Source: Acidobacteriota bacterium
GTDB taxonomy: Bacteria; Acidobacteriota; Terriglobia; Terriglobales; SCQP01
Direction: 5' to 3'
NCBI GenBank assembly: GCA_027459505.1
Contig: DAIDIE010000040.1
Coordinates: 62,001-126,000, forward strand
DNA length: 64,000 nt
The position numbers and the translations under genes are program-made. How positions within the stretch are numbered: the stretch's first letter is position 1; each line of letters begins with the position of its first letter. The notes beneath the pieces were generated by a model. That model was given only the letters and a program-made list of their open reading frames with translations, made no database searches and was not told the origin of the DNA. Shown piece after piece: positions 45,273-54,728 of this stretch.

Positions 45273-45491
45273 AGGAAATCCTGACGGCGGTTGAGCCCAA
45301 GTTCTGTCGAAGTTCTTGTCGTGGCCACACGCCGGTGATCGCTATTGTGGTCACCCGTTTGTTAGCCCGGCGAGATCGGTTTGAGCGGCTTGGGAACCCA
45401 GTGTAGCAGGGGGTAGGCCGCCAAGGTAAGGGAAAAGAGGATCGGGAAGGGCAGCGGCTCGACTTTCTGGGTTTTCCAGATGCCTTGGCTG

Positions 45492-45507
45492 TGTTCCACG
45501 TGGAACA
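45492..45507. promoter_or_regulatory. parS site 1
   Basis: TGTTCCACGTGGAACA is a perfect 16-base palindrome matching the bacterial parS consensus (TGTTnCACGTGnAACA). Confidence 0.92.
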
Positions 45508-45544
45508 GGAGCTTTCGCTTCAGGCGCTTACGGCGGATCCATGG

Positions 45545-45560
45545 TGTTCCACGTGAAACA
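45545..45560. promoter_or_regulatory. parS site 2
   Basis: TGTTCCACGTGAAACA matches the parS consensus at every fixed position. Confidence 0.92.
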
Positions 45561-45598
45561 ATCATCCACTCGGGCTTTCTCGCTTCCGCCTCCTGGGC

Positions 45599-45614
45599 CG
45601 TTCCACGTGGAACA
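45599..45614. promoter_or_regulatory. parS site 3
   Basis: CGTTCCACGTGGAACA matches parS except for the first base. The three sites are spaced about 53-54 bases centre to centre, which is five helical turns. Confidence 0.85.
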
Positions 45615-45623
45615 TCCGAGTTC

Positions 45624-46232
45624 CTAACGCGCCAGAAAAATGCCGCGTTCCGTGGCTCCTGGTAGCCGCTTCCAATGGAACTCCGTCCACTGACTCGCCT
45701 TTGACCACCGCTCCGCCAGCCCCTCACTTACCCAAAGCGCTAACCAGCCACCCCGCCGTGCCTGCTGCTGCAGCACTTTCAGGTTCTCTTCCATTCGCTC
45801 TAGCGCCCGGCTCGTTACCACCTCTACCCCGAGCTCCAACTCCTCAGCCCTCTGGTGAACCACCCGCCCCAAGCCATACGTGCGGCAAACCTCGCTTAAA
45901 AACGCCGCCTTTTTGGCCTTGGACTCCACCAGGGCCACGCTTAAACCAGGAAACGCCAACTGCAGCACCAAGCCCGGGAAACCCGCACCGGAACCAATAT
46001 CGGCAAGACTCTGACTAGTTAACGGAAACACTCGCGAGAGGTAAAGCGACTCCCCCGTATGCCGGCGAATGAGCTCCACTGGCTCTGTGCTCCCCACCAA
46101 CCGCACCCGCCGATTCCATTCCGTCAACCGGGCGAGGTAGCCTGCCAGCCGCGCCCAACCCTCTTCCTCCACGCCAACCGCATACGCCCCGAGTTCGTCC
46201 TGCAACCGCTCCTTCCACTCTGCTTCCGTCAT
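45624..46232 (-). CDS. rsmG: 16S rRNA (guanine-527-N7)-methyltransferase RsmG
   Basis: SAM-dependent methyltransferase (GidB) acting on the 530 loop of 16S rRNA. The 202-residue protein has LTEWNRRVRLVGS, the SAM-binding ADIGSGAGFPGLVL, VALVESKAKKAAFLSEV and VTSRALERMEENL. Loss of this gene gives low-level streptomycin resistance in other bacteria. rsmG-parA-parB order is typical of origin regions. Start ATG 46232. Confidence 0.92.
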   Translation of the reverse strand: MTEAEWKERLQDELGAYAVGVEEEGWARLAGYLARLTEWNRRVRLVGSTEPVELIRRHTGESLYLSRVFPLTSQSLADIGSGAGFPGLVLQLAFPGLSVALVESKAKKAAFLSEVCRTYGLGRVVHQRAEELELGVEVVTSRALERMEENLKVLQQQARRGGWLALWVSEGLAERWSKASQWTEFHWKRLPGATERGIFLAR

Positions 46233-46329
46233 TCGACCCTCTTCCGCTATCCATTACTGGTATCCATCACTCCTATCCATCTCTGGAACGGCTTTGCCAG
46301 TCCGCCACTACGCGTCGTACCATATTCCC

Positions 46330-46680
46330 ATGCGTTGGTTCTTGCGGAAGCTCAGCTCGTTTTTCTGGTGGAGTTATCCCCGTATGTCGGTGGAATACGA
46401 CATCATGGTCATCCTCATCCTGGCGTTTATTTTCCTGACGCCCCAGCACCTGTTCCGCGACCAGCCTCGACCTTTCCCGGCTCATCCCGCCGCTCTCACC
46501 CTGGTCACCGAGGCGCACGGCCATGTCTACGAAGTGCTCGGCGCCTCCCCCAACGCATCTCGCGCAGACTTACAAAATATCGTCTCCAAATATGCTGGTC
46601 ACTCTGTGACCGTACAAAAGGTGAGAACAATTCGCGGCGATCAGCCCTCCAGCGTCATCTATAACGTGTGGACGGACTGA
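46330..46680 (+). CDS. Small single-pass membrane protein, unknown function
   Basis: A 116-residue protein with one membrane helix (IMVILILAFIFLTPQHLF, about 23-40) and a small soluble tail ending QPSSVIYNVWTD. It begins MRWFLRKLSSFFWW. No family recognised. Its stop is 2 bases before the LolA-like gene start, so the two are probably one operon near the origin. Confidence 0.6.
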   Translation: MRWFLRKLSSFFWWSYPRMSVEYDIMVILILAFIFLTPQHLFRDQPRPFPAHPAALTLVTEAHGHVYEVLGASPNASRADLQNIVSKYAGHSVTVQKVRTIRGDQPSSVIYNVWTD

Positions 46681-46682
46681 CT

Positions 46683-47393
46683 ATGCAAAACTGCAAATCA
46701 AGACTTTTGAGATTGGCCGCTTGGACCATCGCGTGCCTGCTGCTCGCCGCTCCTCTCCCCGGAGCTGCTAGCCCAGCTCCTTCCCTTAACTCGGTTCTTA
46801 CGTCAATCGACCGCGCCGCACCTCGCATCCACTCCATCGTCGCCAGCGCCAGTTCCACCAAGTACACCAAAATCGTTGATGACTCCACCACCGAGACCGG
46901 CACCCTCTACTTCCAAAAGACCGCAAAGGGTCCTTTGCTCAATCTCGATATCACCCAGCCCGCACCCAAAGTCTTCATTTACCGCGACGAAACGGGATGG
47001 ATGTATCAACCAACCATCCACCAGGTGGAGAAGTTCGATCTCTCGCAACACCGCTCCCTAGTCCAGCAGTTTTTGCTTCTCGGACTCGGAAGCGGCGGCC
47101 ACGTCCTCCTGAAGTCCTTTCAGGTGCGCCTCCTCGGTCAGCCCACCCTACACGGCAAGCGCACCATTGAACTCTTGCTCACCCCAAAAGATCCCAACCT
47201 CGCCCGTAATGTCACCCATATCGAGCTCTGGTTCGATCCACAAACCTGGGTTGCCGTCCAGCAGAAGTTCGATCAGCCGTCCGGCGACTACCAAATGCTC
47301 CAGTACAGCAACCCCCGCGTGAATGCTCGAATCCCTGGGGAACGTTTTAGTACCAGGTTCTCAGGAGCGACGGTTGTAGTACCGAAGCAATAG
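46683..47393 (+). CDS. lolA: LolA-like outer-membrane lipoprotein carrier
   Basis: A 236-residue periplasmic protein with a signal peptide ending near PGAAS. The mature part fits the LolA/LolB half-barrel: VLTSIDRAAPRIHSIVASAS, GTLYFQKTAKGPLLNLDIT, KVFIYRDETGWMYQP and VEKFDLSQHRSLVQQFLLLGLGS. LolA carries lipoproteins from the LolCDE exporter to the outer membrane. Similarity is moderate, so it may be a LolA-fold protein with another role. Start ATG 46683. Confidence 0.7.
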   Translation: MQNCKSRLLRLAAWTIACLLLAAPLPGAASPAPSLNSVLTSIDRAAPRIHSIVASASSTKYTKIVDDSTTETGTLYFQKTAKGPLLNLDITQPAPKVFIYRDETGWMYQPTIHQVEKFDLSQHRSLVQQFLLLGLGSGGHVLLKSFQVRLLGQPTLHGKRTIELLLTPKDPNLARNVTHIELWFDPQTWVAVQQKFDQPSGDYQMLQYSNPRVNARIPGERFSTRFSGATVVVPKQ

Positions 47394-47441
47394 AACGCTT
47401 CCCGGAAAGTTTTCTTCGCGCCCTGCCTGCTCCAGACAACC

Positions 47442-47663
47442 TTTTCCACCAAGTTCTGCACATGGGCTGTGCAAGTGCTGTGGGAAACCTGTGCCCATTG
47501 TGCAAACCTGCCCGATCATCCGCACCCATCCTGCCGCCCAGCCGGTTTTGCACTGAGCCCCATTTTGCCCTCCCCCGCACTGTGGGCCCCTCTCCCGCAC
47601 TTTTCCACCAATCCGCACTCCCTACGGCTACGGATGTCTTTCTTTCTTATTTGCATATACAAT
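47442..47663. other. oriC: Candidate chromosomal replication origin (oriC)
   Basis: Six 9-mers match the DnaA box TTWTNCACA at 8 of 9 positions: 47442-47450, 47454-47462, 47479-47487 (minus), 47499-47507 (minus), 47546-47554 and 47601-47609. Chance would give well under one in this length. An AT-rich stretch (47636-47663, with TTTCTTTCTTATTTGCATA) follows and could be the unwinding element. dnaN starts 68 bases later and parS lies 2 kb away. dnaA itself is not in the window. Confidence 0.6.
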
Positions 47664-47730
47664 GAGGCCCGTAGCAGGGTTGCTCCTCGCGTGAGTTTTT
47701 CGTCTCCGCGTTCCCCCTGCCTAAAGCGCT

Positions 47731-48867
47731 ATGGAAATCACTGTCCGCAAGTTTGATCTCCTCAAAGAGCTCCAATTGCTGCAAGGCGTGGTGGAGCGCA
47801 AAACGACCATTCCCATCCTGGGGAACGTTCTCGCCGAAGCCGGAGATGATGGCCGCCTCCGCTTGGCGGCTACGGACCTGGAACTTGCGCTTGAAACCTC
47901 CTGTCCAGCAAAAGTGCAGCGTAGCGGCTCCTGCGCCATTCCAGCGCGCAAGTTGCTCGACTACGTCAAGCTGCTGCCTGATGCGGATATCACCATCAAG
48001 CAGCTCGAAAATCACTGGATTCAGATCCGCTGCGGCCGCGCCAACACCCGCATGGTGGGCATGTCGCGGGAAAACTTTCCCGCCCTGCCGGCCTTCCCTG
48101 CCACGCCCGCGGCCCAATTGCCGGCCGCGCAGATGGAACAGATGATCCGCCGTATCATCTTCGCCATCTCTAACGAAGAGTCCCGCTACACCCTCAATGG
48201 CGCCCTGATGGTGCTCAAGCCGGAGAGCCTCTCCCTGGTAGCCACCGACGGACATCGCCTCGCGCACATCCTCAACGACAAGGTGCAATTGCAGGGGGTT
48301 TCCACCGAACTCAAGTGCCTGGTTCCCAAGAAGGCGCTGAATGAATTGCAATCGCTTCTGGCGGAAGTCCCCGAGGCCGGCAATATTGAATTCAACCGAG
48401 ACGAAACCCATTTGTTCTTCCGCGTTCCCACCGGTATGGGCAATACGCGACTGTTAACCGCGCGCCAGCTCACCGGCCAGTTCCCCAACTACGAAGCGGT
48501 TCTCCCCAAAGATAACCAGCGCCGTGTCAGCGTCCGCTCCGAAGAGGTCGGCAGCGCTATCCGCCGCGTCGCGCAGTTCGCCGATGAACGCTCTCATGCC
48601 ATCCGCATGCGCCTCGAATCGGACAAAATGGTCCTCACGTCGTCTTCCAGCGACACTGGCGAATCGGATGAAGAGCTCGACACGCAATACGCTTTCGATC
48701 CCATGGTGATCGGCTTTAATTCGCAATACTTACTGGATTTCCTCAACGCCGCCAACACGGACGAAATCCTTCTCGAGTTCAAAGACGAACAATCCGCCGG
48801 CCAGCTCCGCCCCAAAAACGGCGACGATTACCAGTACCGCTATGTGGTCATGCCGATGCGCATCTGA
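47731..48867 (+). CDS. dnaN: DNA polymerase III sliding clamp (beta subunit)
   Basis: Ring-shaped processivity factor of DNA polymerase III. The 378-residue protein has three clamp domains with VVERKTTIPILGNVL, LAATDLELAL, SRENFPALPAFP, ATDGHRLAH, RQLTGQFPNYEAVLP and the terminal YRYVVMPMRI. Start ATG 47731. It sits just downstream of the probable oriC and is followed by its own terminator. Confidence 0.96.
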   Translation: MEITVRKFDLLKELQLLQGVVERKTTIPILGNVLAEAGDDGRLRLAATDLELALETSCPAKVQRSGSCAIPARKLLDYVKLLPDADITIKQLENHWIQIRCGRANTRMVGMSRENFPALPAFPATPAAQLPAAQMEQMIRRIIFAISNEESRYTLNGALMVLKPESLSLVATDGHRLAHILNDKVQLQGVSTELKCLVPKKALNELQSLLAEVPEAGNIEFNRDETHLFFRVPTGMGNTRLLTARQLTGQFPNYEAVLPKDNQRRVSVRSEEVGSAIRRVAQFADERSHAIRMRLESDKMVLTSSSSDTGESDEELDTQYAFDPMVIGFNSQYLLDFLNAANTDEILLEFKDEQSAGQLRPKNGDDYQYRYVVMPMRI

Positions 48868-48894
48868 CCCGCTGGAAAAATAGTTCAAGAGAAA

Positions 48895-48925
48895 AGGCTC
48901 GCCACCGGTTGACCGGAGCGGGCCT
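48895..48925 (+). terminator. Hairpin terminator after dnaN
   Basis: AGGCTCG and CGGGCCT pair (one G-U), enclosing CCGG-TTGA-CCGG, and TTTCCTGTTGT follows. It lies 28 bases past the dnaN stop. Confidence 0.65.
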
Positions 48926-48956
48926 TTCCTGTTGTAGTGCTCAACGGGAGAATTCC

Positions 48957-50516
48957 TTGTTCTTGAAGAAAGCCGCTGTTCACCTCCTCACCTTGCAGCT
49001 CCTCGCTTGCGTCGCGCTGGCTCAATCCCCCAAACACAAATCCAGCTCCGCGGTGGAGGCGGCCTTCGCCCAAGCGCGGCACAACCCTCTGGAGCTGCAC
49101 CGCTTTCTGCAGCGGATGCCCAAAGGCGCCGACCTGCACAACCATCTCTCGGGCGCCATTTACGCCGAGGATTACCTGCGCTGGGCGGCCAAAGACGGCT
49201 ACTGCGTCAACCTCAAGCAGGATGCCCTGGTGAGCGCGCAAGCGAGCGCATGTCCGGCGGGAGACGCAAGCGCGGCGACGGTGGAGAGCAACGATGCGGA
49301 GCGCGACCAGCTCATCGACGCGTTCTCGATGCGCAACTTTGTCCCGCACGCCAGCTTCTCCGGGCACGATCAGTTCTTCGCCACGTTTGCCCGCTTCGGC
49401 GCGATTACGGTTGCGCGCGAAGCCTCCATGCTGGCCGAAGCGCGGCGCCAGGCGGCACGCGACCACGAACAATACCTCGAGCTGATGTTGACGCCGGATC
49501 ACGGCGGCGCCACCGCCCTCGGCAAGCGCGTCCCCTGGGACGGCAACTTCGCCCAAATGACCGCGAAGCTGCGCGCCGCTGGCCTCAATCAGGTACTGAC
49601 GGCGGCCGAAAACGACCTCAAACACAGCGAGACGGGCGAGGCGAAAATCCTGCGCTGCGGCACTCCGCGGGCCAAACCAGCCTGCGCCGTTCAGGTGCGC
49701 TACCTGTATCAAGTGGCGCGCGGCCTTCCACCCTCGATGGTTTATGCCCAGATCCTCACCGGTTTTGAGCTCGCCCAAAAAGACCCACGCGTCGTCGGAC
49801 TGAATCTCGTCATGCCGGAAGACGGTCGGCTCTCTATGACGGACTACACGCTGCACATGCGGATGCTGCAGTATCTGCACCGCCTCTATCCCAGCGTGTC
49901 GATTGCATTGCACGCCGGCGAACTTGCGCCGGGGCTGGTCCCTCCAGCGGGCTTGCGATTTCACATCAACCAGGCGGTCAACATCGCCGGCGCCAAGCGT
50001 ATCGGCCACGGGGTGGACATCATGTACGAGCGCCACCCCTATCAACTCCTCCACGAAATGGCGCGCCGGCACATCATGGTGGAGATCTGCTTGTCCAGCA
50101 ATGCGGACATTCTGGGCATCAGCGGCCCCACCCACCCGTTTCCGATCTACCGCCGCTACGGCGTTCCAGTGGCGCTGGGAACCGATGATGAAGGCGTCGC
50201 ACGCAGCACCATGACCAACCAGTTTCAACGCGCCGTGGAGACCTATGGCCTCAACTACAATGCCCTGGTGAAGCTGGCGCGCACCAGCGTGGAACACGCA
50301 TTTCTGCCGGGCGCCTCCCTCTGGCGCGCGCCGGAGGACTTCCATCCCGTGGCGGCCTGCGCGCACAGCGTACTCGGGAGTTCGCACCCGCGGGCGGCGT
50401 GCGCGGACTTCCTCAAAGGCAGTCCTAAGGCCGCCCTGGAGTGGCGCTATGAGACCGCGCGGCGCACCTTCGAAGAGGGCTTCCAAACCCCACCGCCTGG
50501 CCCTACAAACCACTGA
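48957..50516 (+). CDS. Exported adenosine deaminase family protein
   Basis: A 519-residue protein with an N-terminal signal peptide (LFLKKAAVHLLTLQLLACVA, then LAQS). It has the deaminase barrel of the CECR1/ADGF-like group: KGADLHNHLSGAIY (zinc His pair), IALHAGELAPG, RIGHGVDIMYE, EICLSSN and ALGTDDEGVARS. Secreted members deaminate extracellular adenosine. The start is TTG 48957, with GGGAG six bases upstream; extending upstream would run into the dnaN terminator. It separates dnaN from gyrB. Confidence 0.82.
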   Translation: MFLKKAAVHLLTLQLLACVALAQSPKHKSSSAVEAAFAQARHNPLELHRFLQRMPKGADLHNHLSGAIYAEDYLRWAAKDGYCVNLKQDALVSAQASACPAGDASAATVESNDAERDQLIDAFSMRNFVPHASFSGHDQFFATFARFGAITVAREASMLAEARRQAARDHEQYLELMLTPDHGGATALGKRVPWDGNFAQMTAKLRAAGLNQVLTAAENDLKHSETGEAKILRCGTPRAKPACAVQVRYLYQVARGLPPSMVYAQILTGFELAQKDPRVVGLNLVMPEDGRLSMTDYTLHMRMLQYLHRLYPSVSIALHAGELAPGLVPPAGLRFHINQAVNIAGAKRIGHGVDIMYERHPYQLLHEMARRHIMVEICLSSNADILGISGPTHPFPIYRRYGVPVALGTDDEGVARSTMTNQFQRAVETYGLNYNALVKLARTSVEHAFLPGASLWRAPEDFHPVAACAHSVLGSSHPRAACADFLKGSPKAALEWRYETARRTFEEGFQTPPPGPTNH

Positions 50517-50671
50517 AAACAGGGAACTTAAACCCTGCAATTTGCCCGCGCAACGTGCTATTCTAAACAGTGCCGGGTACAGCACGCCCAATAGACGGTG
50601 GCGGCAACTGTTTCTGATCTGCCGCCAGCGGTCGCAGTGCGGGCAAAGCCAGAGTAGAACCTGGTTCCGCA

Positions 50672-50707
50672 TGCCGCACGGCACACCATGGCGTGCCGCG
50701 AGCGGCA
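50672..50707 (+). other. Stable hairpin in the gyrB leader
   Basis: TGCCGC (50672-50677) pairs with GCGGCA (50702-50707), and CGGCAC (50679-50684) with GTGCCG (50693-50698), giving a 12-bp two-part stem ending 48 bases before the gyrB start. No T run follows. It may be an RNA structure in the 5' leader or a protein-binding palindrome. Confidence 0.4.
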
Positions 50708-50728
50708 CATGGCCCGCGGTGGACCTGA

Positions 50729-53251
<2,523 letters not shown>

Positions 53252-53301
53252 ACCCGGCCTTCAGGGTTCAACGCAGGACCGAGGCAACGAATGCAACGCA
53301 G

Positions 53302-53325
53302 AGCGCTCCCACCAGGGAGCGCTTC
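53302..53325 (+). terminator. Terminator after gyrB
   Basis: AGCGCTCCC and GGGAGCGCT form a 9-bp perfect stem with ACCA loop, followed by TCTTCAT, 50 bases past the gyrB stop. Confidence 0.75.
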
Positions 53326-53331
53326 TTCATA

Positions 53332-53359
53332 ATAGAAGCGGACGGATAGAAGCGGACGG
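53332..53359. repeat. Tandem 14-base duplication
   Basis: ATAGAAGCGGACGG occurs twice in a row without change, just after the gyrB terminator. It is probably a replication-slippage duplication. Confidence 0.8.
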
Positions 53360-53465
53360 CAGCTATCCTCAACGCTTCTGCCACAACGCTTCAGCGGCGC
53401 ACCCAGGAGTCCCTACTCTCCCGGCCCTAAAAATCGCTCCTCGGCGCAGGCGCGCATCCCCACGC

Positions 53466-53494
53466 TTGACTTTCCCCTTCCCCTCCGCTAATGT
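53466..53494 (+). promoter_or_regulatory. Sigma-70-type promoter of the cys leader
   Basis: TTGACT (53466-53471) and TAATGT (53489-53494) are separated by exactly 17 bases. The predicted start point, about 7 bases after the -10 hexamer, coincides with the A of the leader-peptide ATG at 53501, so the leader mRNA would be leaderless. Confidence 0.6.
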
Positions 53495-53500
53495 ATCCCC

Positions 53501-53584
53501 ATGGTCCGCACCTCGAGCCACATGTGTCGCTGTTGTTGTCACACCACGTGTATGTGGCCGGAGGTGGGGCGGAATCCGCGTTAG
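53501..53584 (+). CDS. Cysteine-rich leader peptide of the cysDN operon
   Basis: A 27-codon frame: MVRTSSHMCRCCCHTTCMWP then EVGRNPR and TAG. Five cysteines (codons 9, 11, 12, 13 and 17, all TGT) lie together, a density expected of an attenuator leader sensing charged tRNA-Cys. There is no ribosome binding site, but the promoter position suggests the transcript begins at or very near the AUG. It sits directly before a leader/antiterminator/terminator structure and then cysD. Too short for routine gene calling; proposed from context. Confidence 0.7.
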   Translation: MVRTSSHMCRCCCHTTCMWPEVGRNPR

Positions 53585-53654
53585 CCGATTCCTGAGATGC
53601 AAGTAGTACCCGAGATGCCCACCTCGCCGCTGGCAGGGTGGGCAGTTGTGTTTT
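53505..53654 (+). promoter_or_regulatory. Transcription attenuator: leader hairpin, antiterminator and terminator before cysD
   Basis: Three exclusive pairings are visible. Leader hairpin: CACCTC (53509-53514) with GAGGTG (53561-53566), continued by CCACAT (53518-53523) with ATGTGG (53552-53557). Antiterminator: GAGGTGGG (53561-53568) with CCCACCTC (53618-53625). Terminator: GCCCACC (53617-53623) with GGTGGGC (53637-53643), then TTGTGTTTT. A ribosome stalled at the Cys codons (53525-53539) would cover the 5' arm of the leader hairpin, freeing 53561-53568 to form the antiterminator. Low Cys-tRNA would thus turn on cysDN, as in trp-type attenuation. Confidence 0.7.
53617..53654 (+). terminator. 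Conditional (attenuator) terminator upstream of cysD
   Basis: A 7-bp stem GCCCACC/GGTGGGC with an inner GCC/GGC pair, followed by TTGTGTTTT. It lies 33 bases after the leader-peptide stop and 88 bases before the cysD start. Confidence 0.7.
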
Positions 53655-53741
53655 AGAACTTCCCTACCCTACTAGCGAGCCAGGCAATAGGCGCCCAACC
53701 GAGAGCAGCCGGTGCGGTGCCCTATAAAAAGGATGGTTCGC

Positions 53742-54728
53742 ATGAGCACAGTTCTTTCCAGCTACGCCGCCACGCAGCCGTTTCCTGGCGTCTTGCCCCG
53801 GGCCGCGGCCCCCTCCGCCACTCCACGCCGCCGCCTGACGCATCTCCAGGCCCTTGAAGCGGAAAGCATCCACATCTTCCGCGAGGTGGTCAGCGAGTTC
53901 CAGAACCCGGTGATGCTCTATTCCATCGGCAAGGACTCGTCGGTGATGCTGCGCCTGGCGCAGAAGGCGTTCTATCCCGGCAAGATTCCCTTCAAGTTGC
54001 TTCATGTGGATACCGGCTACAAGTTTCGCGAAATGATCGAGTTCCGCGATCGGTACGCCCAGGAGCTGGGGCTGGATTTGATTGTGCATCGCAATGAGGA
54101 GGCGCTGGCCGAAGGCGCCAATCCTTATAAACTCGGCACCTCCCGCTGCTGCGAGCTGCTGAAGACCAAGTCGTTGCTGGATGCGCTGCGCGAGGGCGGC
54201 TTCGACGCGGCCTTCGGCGGCGCGCGCCGCGATGAGGAGCGCTCACGCGCGAAGGAGCGCATCTACTCGGTGCGCGATCCGCGTGGTCAATGGGATCCCA
54301 AGCAGCAGCGGCCTGAACTGTGGAATCTGTTTAACAGCCGCCTCGCTCCCGGCGAGAGCATCCGTGTCTTCCCGCTCTCCAACTGGACGGAGATGGATAT
54401 CTGGCAGTACATCCACGAGGAAAACATCCCCATCGTTCCCCTCTACTTCGCCAAGCCTCGTCCCATGCTGGTGCGCGGCAACCAGTTGATCTCCACCGAA
54501 CAGGAGTTTGTGCCGCGCCTGCCCGGCGAAAAAGAACAGACCGTGATGTGCCGCATGCGTTCGCTGGGCTGCAGTCCCTGCACCGGCGCGATTCGCTCCA
54601 CCGCCACCACTCTGCCCGCCATCATCGAGGAGTTGGTTTCCTTCCGCCGCTCCGAACGCGAAAACCGCGTCATTGACCACGACCAGGACGGCTCGATGGA
54701 GCTGAAGAAGAGGCAAGGTTACTTTTGA
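53742..54728 (+). CDS. cysD: Sulfate adenylyltransferase subunit 2 (CysD)
   Basis: Catalytic subunit of ATP sulfurylase: sulfate plus ATP gives APS, the first step of assimilation. The 328-residue PP-loop ATPase has [49 protein letters not shown] and [15 protein letters not shown], all family hallmarks. ATG 53742 is preferred because AAGGA lies nine bases upstream; ATG 53733 overlaps that site. The stop overlaps the cysN start. Transcription is probably controlled by the upstream Cys attenuator. Confidence 0.93.
   Translation: MSTVLSSYAATQPFPGVLPRAAAPSATPRRRLTHLQALEAESIHIFREVVSEFQNPVMLYSIGKDSSVMLRLAQKAFYPGKIPFKLLHVDTGYKFREMIEFRDRYAQELGLDLIVHRNEEALAEGANPYKLGTSRCCELLKTKSLLDALREGGFDAAFGGARRDEERSRAKERIYSVRDPRGQWDPKQQRPELWNLFNSRLAPGESIRVFPLSNWTEMDIWQYIHEENIPIVPLYFAKPRPMLVRGNQLISTEQEFVPRLPGEKEQTVMCRMRSLGCSPCTGAIRSTATTLPAIIEELVSFRRSERENRVIDHDQDGSMELKKRQGYF

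Larger units (their letters stand above)
45273..45623. other. Intergenic region holding the parS cluster
   Basis: This 351-base gap between rsmG and parA carries three parS sites in its right-hand 125 bases and presumably the parA-parB promoter. I see no gene in it. Confidence 0.6.

Noticed and set aside
45273-49000. Strand-composition (GC-skew) switch as proof of the origin
   Set aside because: Lines counted by eye gave inconsistent signs and mostly tracked coding strand, so I did not use skew as evidence.
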